From positions 14,668,252 to 14,732,251 of the forward strand of contig NC_037595.1 of NCBI RefSeq assembly GCF_003073045.1: 64,000 nucleotides of DNA, written 5' to 3'. The stretch's first letter is position 1, and each line of letters starts with the position of its first letter. Below are positions 49,501-60,042 of the stretch, in pieces. Made by a program: the position numbers and the translations under genes. The notes below the pieces were generated by a model that saw only the letters and a program-made list of their open reading frames with translations, was not told the DNA's origin and ran no database searches. This DNA is from Pomacea canaliculata (Eukaryota > Mollusca > Gastropoda > Architaenioglossa > Ampullariidae).

Positions 49501-51684
49501 TAGAGATGTTTCAATAACACTGATGCTAAAAACTTACCTGCTTATTGCCTTGCTTTGCAGCTTTTTTAATCTCCATTTCCTGTTAAGAAAGATTTCATCA
49601 AAAGATCACCAAGTATTAATAAAGAATTTCTTTCTATTTTTGAGAATATCAATCTACTTTAAAGCAGCTGACTTGCTAAGAAGTTGGCAAGCAAAATGTG
49701 CTGACAGAAAATAACACTTGCTTTCCATCAATCTATCACTAGCATCAAATAAAAGCTTCTGACAGTCCGCCAGTAAGGTTTTTAAAACTATTTGATAAGA
49801 CAAAGCAACGTTTATAGCAATTAATTTAAAAGAAATAACTGAGCATATCGGTTAACAGCACACAAATGTATGACCCTAAAAATGACTGAGGGAAACACTT
49901 AACATAGTTGAAGATACTGTATATAGAGTGGTCTTTGTTAAAAGTTAAAAGATGATGGAACATATGACAAAAGAAACAATGAGCTAGAAAGTGCAGATGA
50001 AGAAATTTACAAGGCATATATCTATGAAAATATTTTACCAATTTTTTCTCCTCTCGGTCAAGGGCGCCCCTGTCTCTTTCTAGATCACGCTGCTGTTTTT
50101 TAAGGATTTTGTCATTTTGACGGATTTGTTCTGTTAAAAAAAAAGCCAAATAAACATGTTCAGAAACACATATATGTATATCTGTATGTACATACAAGCA
50201 TGCTGGTTACTGTCTTATTCCAGAATATTGTTCCATTAACAAATCCGAATAATATGAGCTATATTTCTATTATTCTTATGGGTCTAATTACCTTATTCTG
50301 GCATCCCTAAATTTTGAATACCCACATTTCCTGAACAACATATACATGCAACACCTACACATCTATACATGTGCAATCTATAAATTTTTGTATTTTATAA
50401 AAGATGTATTTAACCTTTGAATAACATAAAAGTTTAGGAATATTCAACATTTAGTCAAGCAATGCAGCTTGCCAGTCTTTGTGGTGTTCTTGGATCTTCT
50501 CATGCACGTTGTTATACAGAATTCAGTTTTTCAGATCAAATTTCTGGATCGTTGTTTTTTGTATAGCAGAACCCTCATTTCTAATAGCAGGTAAGGTATT
50601 AAAAACTCTGATTTCTTATAGTAGGAATTCATAAACTGGGGATTACAATACCAAGCTTTTAGTATCAGACTGCTTCAGACCTGTGTACATACATGTGATT
50701 ATGCCTGTGTGTGTGACTGTTCAATCATCCTGGCCAGTAATATAACAATGAAAACGAATTTAGTTTGACATCCCTTTATCTCATAAACCATTGGCATCGG
50801 TAGTTCTTTTTTATAATTTGTTCTTGAAGGAAGAAATTCTTAAGTTTTAGCTACGATTAAGCTGATGCTCTTACTCTCAGACTATTAGTGTACCACTGCA
50901 TTACTTACAAAATGTTGTTTATTATAATAAATTATTATAGTAAGATGGATATTCATGCATACACATGCATCTGATAATGGCTCTTAAAACGTACCTTGTA
51001 ATTATATATATATATCCATTGTTAATTAGCAGTGGATACATTGGAATTTCTTGTCCCTATCTATTTGTAAGGTTTCAATGCTCCAAGCATTTGATTCTTT
51101 AAAGATACATTTTTTCCTATTATCCTTTCACCTCATCAATTCTTACTCTTTACCCTGTATGCATTAATTGCCTTCATCATCGTTACTATTATTATTTATT
51201 CTTCATTATTCACTCACTTTTACATACATATTTTACCAGAGGTTTTGGCCTTTTTATATTTTTTTTCCAAAATTATACAGTGCTTTTGAGCTTCCTCAGT
51301 ATACTATAGACATGTTGCATCTGTTATTATTATCATCGTGTTATTTCTGATAGTTCTGTACTTCTATAGTGTTGTTTTATTGTTGTTATTATTACCAGAC
51401 AGTAGTAATAGAAACTGATTTACTGTTACTTTTGATTTATCAATAAAAAATTTTTTTAACTGGGTCCAGGTTTTCGAAAGTCAAAATATTTTGTTTGTAT
51501 TCATTTTGTAGTACTCTTTATCAACAGACTTGTTGACAAACTATGATTAGTTAAATTGTAGTTTCTCGTCGTACTAAATCGCTTGCCTGTAAAAAGTAAA
51601 AAGAAGAGCGATGAATGATAAATATCAATCAAAACATTTTAACTTACGTTCCACTGTTGGCTTTTTACCGAAGAAACTTGCCAT
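46506..51684 (-). CDS. chmp2b: Charged multivesicular body protein 2B (ESCRT-III)
   Basis: ESCRT-III subunit that polymerises on endosomal and other membranes and is disassembled by VPS4. Eight coding exons on the minus strand: 51684-51648, 50130-50039, 49579-49538, 48992-48891, 48274-48224, 47914-47812, 47583-47477 and 46613-46506. All borders are GT..AG and all phases agree, giving 213 residues, the same length as human CHMP2B. The basic N-terminal helices include MASFFGKKPTVEQQIRQND and EMEIKKAAKQGNKQ. MDPQKTMQVLKEFEKES and INDTLDDILTESGDEEEQDA match CHMP2B rather than CHMP2A. The C-terminal ITDSDIEKQLAALKDL is the MIM1-type VPS4-binding motif, preceded by the acidic helix used for autoinhibition. 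Nothing is broken. The exon 3 to exon 5 set is small (42, 102 and 51 bp). Confidence 0.97.
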
Positions 51685-53105
51685 GTTAAACACTGAAAAG
51701 AGTGACTCAAGTTGTTGTACACCTTAGCGTCAGCGATTCATGTGAGGTTGACAAATCCAGGAAGCGTAACTGTGACACTACATTCCTAGTTATTTCCCTT
51801 TTCATCTCAATGGCTCATCGGCTAAGTTTAGATTGCAGAATGTTTTCTTGCGAAATCTCCAATATGAAAAGTGATGATTGCGTTGCGCAGAGAGACCTAT
51901 AGCAGCCTAGTTGATTCGTTGAATGAGGGATAATTACACCATTTACACGAGAAGACAGGCTTTGTGTCGCTGTCCAGTAAGTCCATGGACGTGTATATAG
52001 GAAGTTCGTGGTAAATCGCAGTTCAGCGCGCACTGTCGTAAAATGCTTCAGTGTGTAATACGATTTTTGGTATTGTTTCTTGTGCATGTTAGGGCTTGTG
52101 TTTCCTTTGTAAACACTGGCACACAGCAGGCATTGGCTGCACTGATTCACAACAGAATATAGGCCTACATCTGTAGACCTATATATAAGAATACTCGCCA
52201 TGATCTCACATGAGTAAGAATTGAAATGGGAGGAGTAATAGTTTTACGATGCTTCTGATCTTATGTTCAACTGATGGGCGTAGAAGGTGAAAATGGGATC
52301 GGCGTGAGTGATGTAGTTGAAGTCAGAGGTTGAATTATGAAATTCATAAGGCCTTAATGGGTGGGGTTGTGATCTATGAATACAAAATGATGTAGCTTAT
52401 TTATACAGTTTACGACTACTCAGGCAAATCTCTTTTACCACATATACCGTGCAGTCAAAGGGGTTGTAACGAATTCAATAAATTTATGCAGGATCGATTG
52501 CAACTTCGGGAGTATGAATTTAAACTTAGGAAAAATCACCTAGAGTGTCTACCTTATTTAGCGAGCTCTCAAGATGGCCATAAAGTTTCCCCACCACCCC
52601 AAGCGTACACATTCTAAACAACAGGCAGAGCTATTCTCGAAAACTTGCACAGTTAGGGTATTACGAACAAAAGAAACATGATTATGAAGTGTTTTTACAG
52701 CATGCATTTTCCGACTACGCAAGTCTTTTTAGCTCTACAAAACTTATCTACATCATCAACTTTTAGAATGAGACAATACGGTTTCAACAGACGCCCCAGG
52801 AAGGAGTAAAATGAGCGATATGAATCTCGCGACACTGAAAAGAATAGCAACGAACAGCGCGAGACTGAGGCCAACTGACCGTGGAAGTGAGAGATGAAGT
52901 GATTAAGATACACAATGCAAAGGCACGTCGTCGGTCATACACAGCCATGCAGTCCATGTTGGTAATGAGTCTGTTCCTAAGAGAACCGAGAGCCCTGAGT
53001 TCCAATGCTGACCTTACAGTTATGACACCTAACAGACTTTGGTATACGGGATGCACAAACAGTAATTTTCACTGCAAAATAGTTAAGGTTGTCTTTATAA
53101 GACAT

Positions 53106-53160
53106 TCGCGGCCCACTGCTCCTCAAAGGAGCAGCAAAAACTAAAACTAAACTAAATTTA
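53106..53160 (+). mobile_element. LINE 3' terminus, short truncated copy B
   Basis: GCGGCCCACTGCTCCTCAAA followed by GGAGCAGCAA and a CTAAAACTAAA tail is a diverged copy of the same 3' end as at 44488 and 57710. Only the tail is present. Confidence 0.65.
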
Positions 53161-54036
53161 TTAGGCATGAACAGGAATGACACTGGACTCCAGACAATGT
53201 AGCGTAGTAAACTTTATTCTTTTATTGTGCACGCGCCGCGTCAACTACAATTATTTGTTGGATGCAATAAAGACGAACATTAAACATGTCTAAGTACCTT
53301 CAACAAAGATTCAAGTGAACTTTAATATATAAAGTCTTAATTATTATAAATTTATCTCTTGTACATGCATGTAGAGAGAGAGAGGGATGAAAGCTATTTT
53401 AATGGTTTGTGTATAAACCGATATTAAGGCTATAAACAAATTTTAAAAATTCAAATATTAGGAGCATAATGGAATAACTTGTAATAATAAAGCGGTATGA
53501 GATAGATGGATAACGAAGCAAAATGAAAAAGAAACTAGTATACGCACTGTTTGGCGTCTCCATCACTCCTCCCCAATCTCACTCTCTGACACGCACCAAA
53601 GAACGTGTAACGGTACAAATTTATTGATTTTATCCCCAAAAAATTATGTTACTGGTAAATATATTAACTTTTGACATCAGCAACTTTACATTCAATGACC
53701 ATATTTCAAATTCTAGTATAGTGACACTAGGAATGTGCAGCCGTAACTACAACAAAAAGCAGAATATCACAGACTTGGATGTTGAGATCAGTAGCTGCCG
53801 TAACGGCTGAGATTTCAATATGACAATAAAGGTGTTTGTCTCTGTGCAATTTTTCTTTGAAGGGAAATTGTTGCGATTCTGTGCCTTTGGCATTATCTTC
53901 ACTCTCGTGTGCGATGCCAGTGCTTCTGACTAGACCTCACGTGTTCCAAGATATTCATTATGTCAGTTATTGTACACTCTGTTACGAGTATTTCTTTAAT
54001 TCGTCTATTACAGGATACAGGTTTGTGTGGTGTCTG

Positions 54037-54093
54037 GTAGACATTAGTGTGTTGTCTGTGGCACAGTAGACATTAGTGTGTTGGCTGTTGCAC
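54037..54093. repeat. 29 bp direct tandem duplication
   Basis: GTAGACATTAGTGTGTTG is repeated after 29 bp, with two or three differences between the two units. It lies in non-coding DNA downstream of the Rho gene. Confidence 0.85.
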
Positions 54094-54487
54094 GCTCTGC
54101 TATTCTCTGCTATCTTGTATCCTGTACTATTCTATACCATGTGCTGTACTTGGTGGTGGCGTGCAGCACTCTACACTTGCTGCGTTAAGCTAAATGTTTG
54201 TCTTGCTTTAGCTCGATACATGCTGCACGGTGCTGTAATGTGCTGGGAGGTGTGAACACACGGGTGGGCAACAAACAGTATTGCTATTCGTGCATGTCAT
54301 TTAAATCATGACGGGACATCCACTAGAGTTCAACTGTCACTCATACCAAATTTCTACCGCCGGGAAAAATATCTGGTCGTGTCTGGTTCGTTTCCCATTG
54401 TGGGTAATGTCTCGGGTGACCCTGCACACTGTTTTTGCTGTTCAGCTAGTACTTGTCAATCGAAAGATGAAGGAAGTCGGGTGTTTG

Positions 54488-56630
54488 TTAACGACCAGTT
54501 ATTCTCGCCATTAGACTGTTCTTTCCTCCCGTGCTCCGTCGTCCACGTTTGTGCACGCGCCGCATTAGCGCCAGCTTACAGACGGCCTGAAACACTTCGT
54601 CTACTCCCTGATCCATCAGGGCCGAGGTTTCCCAGTAGCCCGCAGCTCCTATGTCAGCCGCCACAGACATGGCCCTGGCTGCTTTGACCGGCCCCTGCTT
54701 GATGAAGCTGATGGCGGACCACGCCTTGTGAGTGTCACTGACAGTCGGGCAAATGACCTCGTTCTGCAGCCGCACGTCCTTCTTGTTGCCCACTAGCACT
54801 AGGGACACCGTATCGCCACAGAAATAACGCACCTCCGGGACCCAGGTGAGCAAAACGTTCTCCAGGCTGTCCGGGTTGTCCACGGAGAAGCAGATGATGA
54901 CCACGTCAGTGTCCGGGTAGGCGAAAGGTCGCAAACGGTCGTAGTCCTCTTGACCAGCCGTGTCCATCAGCGTCAGCTCTATCTGCCACACAGATATGTT
55001 CAAGATTAAGACATAACTACATAAGTAGTTTACTTTGAATTCTCTATGTCCTCTCTCTCTCTCGGCTTCACAGGGCGGGATGCGCTTGACTTCCTCGCCT
55101 GGATTAACAGTGGGAGGCGCTGTCAAATGTGTGAGGCAAGATAAACATAGCTACAGGTGGGACACAACAAACACAGCAATGTGTGGGCGTGCTAAACGGA
55201 ACTTTGAGACGTTGTCATAAAAAAACTCAGCCAGATCGGACGAATTAATAATGTCTGCTAAGTGTAAAAGGGCGAAGGGAGTGGAAAAGGAAGCTAGTTG
55301 ATCACTGATCTGCTTCCTCCTCCGGTCAGAGCCGCACAACTAGCACTTGCTGCACTTCGTTTAATCATTTCCTTATAGACCCATTCTCTTCTCTGTAACA
55401 CTCCATCACCATTCCTGTAGGCTGGGCACGCCTAGCGACTTCGTCATCTCTAGGTCACTACGCTCCAGCGCCGAAGCTTTATAGCTAATCTGTGCGTGCG
55501 TGCAGGCTTGCATGTGTGTGTGTGTGAGGGCATGTGTGTAAGGTGCGGGGTACGTGTGCGTGTGCACGTGTGTGAAAAGCACTGACCGTGGTAGTGCCAG
55601 AGACCATGTCCACCACCTGGGTGTCAAAGACTGTTGGAAGGTAGCCTTGGCTGCTATAGGTGTCGCGGCAAAACCGTTGCAGCAGACAAGTTTTGCCGCA
55701 CTCGCCGTCACCTACCACCACAGCCTTACACTGGATCCTGTGAGTGGCTTCCTCCTCCACGGCACCGCCTGCTGCAGCAAATGACAACATGTTGTAACAG
55801 ACATACAACGATGATACACACTCGATGCGAACACCCACTACAGCTAAGCGCGATGTGTATCGTTAGAGTTCAGTGTAACTCGTAAGTTGGTGTTGATTTG
55901 TAGACTTTAAACGTGAATGAATACATCTACATTTAATGAGGGAACACAGATAAAACAAACAAAATCCCTGTGATTATCCCACATTAGAACTAGCCTAATA
56001 TGAGCACACTTCTTTGTTTCAGAGAACTAAAGTAAAGCTGACGCAGTTTAAACTCTCCCACTCAACCAGTCAATCAAAATTAAATGAAGAAGAGGAGACT
56101 TGTAGATCGTACTAAGCCCGTGAAACAGTTGGAGGCGCTGGGTAGATGCTGAAAGTTGGGAGGTAATGGCATGCATGTACAGTTACCCGCACTGCACATG
56201 GATGTGAACCATGATCAAATTATTGGTTGGATTATCTGCTTCGGTTAATTCGCAGGGGCTTCTAAAAGGTTGCGATGATGATGACAACGATGCATTCATT
56301 TATTTTCCGTGATATTGCACACGCGAAAAACATGTCAATAATGGCCGTCACTTATTCGATGAATACTAATTACACTCACACACGCGCGCACTACCATGTG
56401 TACACATCAAACATAGTCTTGAACATTCGCGGGGAGTAAAGGAACCAATTTGTTTAATTAGACTGTTTAAGCTATTCAATGTTTCCTCAAAACGATTTTT
56501 TTATAGTTCTATAAAATAAAAGGGTATATTTATATAAAAAAACAAGTATTTACTTATAAAAAAAAACAAAAAAAAAAACAAAACAAAACAACGTACCCCA
56601 TTTTCCAGCGCCAAAGCAAGAGAAAGGCAT
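54488..56630 (-). CDS. Divergent Rho-family GTPase without CAAX box
   Basis: Three coding exons (56630-56597, 55768-55587, 54982-54488), GT..AG with matching phase, give 236 residues. Guanine-nucleotide motifs: P-loop GDGECGKT at 31-38, switch I Thr in PTVF at 57, switch [15 protein letters not shown] at 79-91, NKKD at 138-141 and TSA at 191-193. The sequence is closest to RhoA-type ([21 protein letters not shown]) with a longer Rho insert (about residues 142-175). The tail [18 protein letters not shown] and ARITGR is basic but has no CAAX cysteine, so prenylation is not expected. A short extra N-terminus ([13 protein letters not shown]) has a Cys at position 5 that might be palmitoylated. 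Start chosen at 56630 because CCAAT and TATA-like elements lie upstream; an in-frame ATG at 56786 would precede them. A further 3' exon carrying a CAAX cannot be ruled out. Confidence 0.88.
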
Positions 56631-56699
56631 AACGGTCTGCTGAGTGCTGTCGCCCCCGGTGTCCACACTGCCCTGCACGGCTGTTGACTGAACCCTGGA

Positions 56700-56790
56700 G
56701 GCCGCGAGGCCGGGGCAGCAAATATACGAAGTGCGGGGAGATAAAAATAAAAGCCGCCGTTCATTGGCCGCTCTCTGGCTAGCCATTCAA
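56700..56790 (-). promoter_or_regulatory. Promoter of the Rho-family gene
   Basis: On the minus strand a CCAAT box (GCGGCCAATGAACGG, about 56758-56772) is followed by a TATA-like TTATTTTTAT (56741-56750). Transcription would start about 30 bp further on, near 56715, leaving a 5' UTR of about 85 bases before the ATG at 56630. Confidence 0.5.
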
Positions 56791-57589
56791 TGAACAGCTA
56801 TTTTCGTAATGCTGATTCAGGCCTGCTTTTAGCCTCGCACGCCATTATCTGCTGATATACTGCTTCATTGACAGCTGGCCAGAAAACGTTAAAACTAACC
56901 TACTCGATATCTGGGTGTGTACTTTTTTTTTTTGTAGGGGAGGAGCCGAGGAGGTGTATATCTCTGTCTCTCTACCTTCAGAAACAGCAGGGAGAAAAAA
57001 AGGGTGAGCTACCCCATCAAAAAAAAAAAAAATCCTAAGGAGGCAAGAATATTTCCCATTCCACCCCCTCCCCATTGTTTGAGGTGTGATTCTTCGCAAG
57101 CTACATAAAAGGTAGAGGAACATAGAAAGAGAACTGACAAATCTTTATTTTCGAGGGTAAAAAAATAAGCAAAAGTTATACTTTTTTAAAAAAACATTTA
57201 ACCCTTCATCTAAATAAAGAAAAAAGAAACCCTGCTACAAAACAAAGGCGTTATTCAAAGACGACAGGGTAATTGGTGTTTGTTTTTTGTCACAGTGACT
57301 TGCAAACCTTGTGTGTGATTGATATGATTATAAAGTTTATCTTCTTCTGACTAATGACTATCACATAATTTCTTGTGAGTCATTTTCCAGCGTTTTGTTT
57401 CTCAATTGTTGTTTGTTAACATCGAAAGCAGTATGTGTATGAGTGTATGCATAGCTGCACTCACACATCTCTTTATTTTCGTAATGTGCCAGTGTGAGCG
57501 TCGTTAACTGTCGCCATGGCGCCCCACCTTCCAAAGCCAAGCATCTTCCTAACTCGATCACTGATCGGCGGTGAAAGTGTTTGGTCGTG

Positions 57590-57752
57590 GTACCTAATTA
57601 TTACTCGACTGGGAAAAGAATAGTAGAGAGCGAGGCAAAGGACATCGGAACCACCCGGGCCCAACTGAAGGGGGCTGCCCTAAACCGGGTCCGCTGGCGA
57701 GCTGTTTTTACGGCCCTATACTCCTCAAAGGAATAACAAAGAAAAAAAAACT
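57590..57752 (+). mobile_element. LINE ORF2 C-terminus and 3' tail
   Basis: The plus-strand frame TRAQLKGAALNRVRWRAVFT, ending ALYSSKE and a stop at about 57732, has the R-x-R-W-R-x-x-V pattern seen at the C-terminus of many LINE ORF2 proteins. It is followed by a short A-rich tail. The 5' boundary is uncertain. Copies of the last part recur at 44488 and 53106, so this is one family with three truncated insertions in the window. Confidence 0.75.
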
Positions 57753-59204
57753 ATTAACCTTATTACTTGGAATGTCCATACACTGCCGGCGGACAGCCTC
57801 ATTTTGTATTTTAAATGAACTTCCTTCATTTCCTGGCCAATCACGTAGACAATCGTATGCAGTGGTGTGTTTGAGTTTTCATGATGTCTGCTGTCTATAT
57901 ATTCCGTTATTAAATCAATTTAATGACACATAGATATTGATAATCAAATAGTAAATCTGTACCAGTATATGTTGCTATTCTTGATTTAGAATCATTATTC
58001 CAGGCACGCGGAATGCAGGTGAGTCAGCAGTTGCAGAAACTGATACATTCTAAATTTTCGTGTTCTGACAAGATTTATTGGACGTAACTGACGATGATTC
58101 CGAGCCTTCCTTTTTTGGTTTATTCAGTCTGTGTCTGCATATTTAATGTGTTGTACATGTATTTATTAATCACCCGCTATAGAAGTTTAACTTCGCAATC
58201 TTTCACTGTCCGTGTCAGTAGTAACATTCGTTCCAATGACTCTTCTTCTATTTGTGGCTGATCATACACGACTATTTTTTACAGATGACAAACTTTCACT
58301 TGTATTCTTCAATATATAGTTGAAACTATAGACTGCTCAAAGTCAATGAAATAGTTTTTGATTGCTAAAAACAATATTTGTCTAATGCAAGACCATTGCC
58401 GGTAGAGAATTGGTAAAGATTCATTTATAATTCGGGTTTTAATGTTACTTGAAGTTTCTTCAAGTTTTTGAAGTGTGTGTGGGTGTAAGCAAGCTGTTTT
58501 GATGAGTCTGCTAAGTTGGGGGAGGGGTGTGGAGAGGGATAGGATAGCATCAGGTGCCGCTGTGACGCACAAGCCGCCAATAACTTCCGCTCCAAGGTGA
58601 GCTCTTGAGTGCGTGAAGTGTTTTCATCCTCTGGCCTCACGCGCGGCTCGTATCTCCTACGCGTGTTTGGCACTTCCGCTACAACAGCGGAACAAGATGC
58701 TAGTCGTAGTCTCCCTCACCACAGCCCCACACAACCTTTTCTTGGAGACCAGCCGGTACTGGTGCCCGTGCGTATATTTGTTATCATTTCATTAGCGGAC
58801 ATCAGCACGATGTTCGGTCTGGTGTGACTTGATAGATGCGATCACTTTTTGCAATGACAGTTAAAATTTCTGGAGTAAGTCAATATCGCGATAACCTATA
58901 TCAGTAAACTTTAACAGATCACCTACTCAGGTACAAACTCTCGCAACAATAACCTTCTCTCATAAACAACTGTTCTAAGTTCGCGTCTGCTCAGCATTCT
59001 CTGCTGCTGATTTCATGTAATGCTGGTTGTCAGAGACTAGTTTGTACAGCAGTGTAGAAAACGTCTTTTCTACTTTAGGTTAAGTTGCTAAGACCACCAA
59101 CATTATCACTCCCACTAAGACACAGAGAGAGACAAAGGAGAGCCCGAGTTTACCCTTCACTCTGTTCGGGTAGGCGATGCCGCTGTTCCTTCAGCACGTA
59201 ACTT

Positions 59205-59430
59205 AGAATGCATCTGTCTGCTGACATGTCTCTTGCTTTTTACAACTGTCGTTCTGCATACTATGAGCTCCGAAATATCAGGTCCATTTGTCATACTCTG
59301 TTCATGTCAGCCACCAAAGTTCTCATCTGCTCCTTTGTTCTGTCTAAACTAGATCAGTGCAGCTCTCTTCTTGCTGGCTGTCCACAAATTTCAAAAAGCT
59401 ACTCCAAGCTTCTTAACAATTTCATCTAAC
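59205..59430 (+). mobile_element. CR1/L2-type LINE fragment
   Basis: The plus-strand frame HLSADMSLAFYNCRSAYYEL, then ICSFVLSKLDQCSSLLAGCP, matches the thumb region of the same LINE family as the 42033-44003 copy (there VYYELRKISAIRHILSAR and VLSRFDYCNS). About 225 bp are recognisable. Both ends are lost. Confidence 0.8.
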
Positions 59431-59557
59431 TGGCTAAGCAGATCTACTCTGTAGAGTACATAACCGAATAAGCATTTGATACAACCAGAGTTAAAAGAAA
59501 GGTAGTACTGTGCACGATATAATTTTTAACTCCTTAACAGGCATGTGATTAATTAGG

Positions 59558-59627
59558 TTGTTGAGTTGGTGTTTTACGCCGAGCCAGCAACTAAGGCTAT
59601 ATCACGGCAAGGCAGCCAGCCCTGTAA
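59558..59627. mobile_element. 70 bp SINE-like insertion with 11 bp target duplication
   Basis: The insert, TTGTTGAGTTGGTGTTTTAC to AGCCAGCCCTGTAA, is flanked by perfect direct repeats GATTAATTAGG (59547-59557 and 59628-59638). The core GTGTTTTACGCCG..CTATATCACGGC resembles a dispersed module that I remember from gastropod genomes, but no search was possible. The small size suggests a truncated SINE. Confidence 0.65.
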
Positions 59628-60042
59628 GATTAATTAGGTGGCAGGCTATTTCACTAGTCTTCTTCTAGTTTGCAGACAATGCATAAGGTTTTATTTTGAC
59701 TTTTTCCAAAATATTTAAAACATAAAGGGATTTTGTTGCTAGTGGCATTATTAGCAATAGTAACATTTCAAGCTACTTCCATTTAAAAAACCTACACTTT
59801 TCATATCAAACTCAATCTAAACTATGGTAAATAAAAATTTTAGATCACTTTGGCAAACTGAAATTAGCACACGGCTTTACTTTTGTTTCAAGGACTAACA
59901 TTCATGAGCAAATATGTGTAATGTAATATTTACAATCTTGAAGAATAGTTTTGTGGTTAATAATTAGCAGACAACACACAAAAAGAACAAGCAACAGCAC
60001 TTAAATCCTCAAGACAGCTTTACTTAGCAAAACAAAAATCCT

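Larger units (their letters stand above)
51685..54487. other. CHMP2B upstream region and intergenic DNA
   Basis: The first few hundred bases hold the CHMP2B 5' UTR and promoter; no TATA or clear start element was fixed. Around 52700-53060 there are overlapping open frames on both strands without recognisable content. A GA microsatellite lies near 53374-53386. The 3' UTR of the Rho gene must lie just left of 54488. Confidence 0.45.
56791..60042. other. Intergenic DNA with LINE and SINE debris
   Basis: Contains homopolymer A/T runs near 56930 and 57020, the LINE pieces at 57590-57752 and 59205-59430, and the 70 bp insertion at 59558-59627. No host gene is recognised. The RPL24 3' UTR lies at the right edge, below 60043. 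Confidence 0.5.

Noticed and set aside
52695-53183. Overlapping open frames at 52.7-53.2 kb
   Set aside because: Frames occur on both strands with no domain, signal peptide or splice support.
56550-56786. Longer start for the Rho gene at 56786
   Set aside because: The frame before the ATG at 56630 runs through the CCAAT and TATA-like elements, so it is more likely promoter and 5' UTR.
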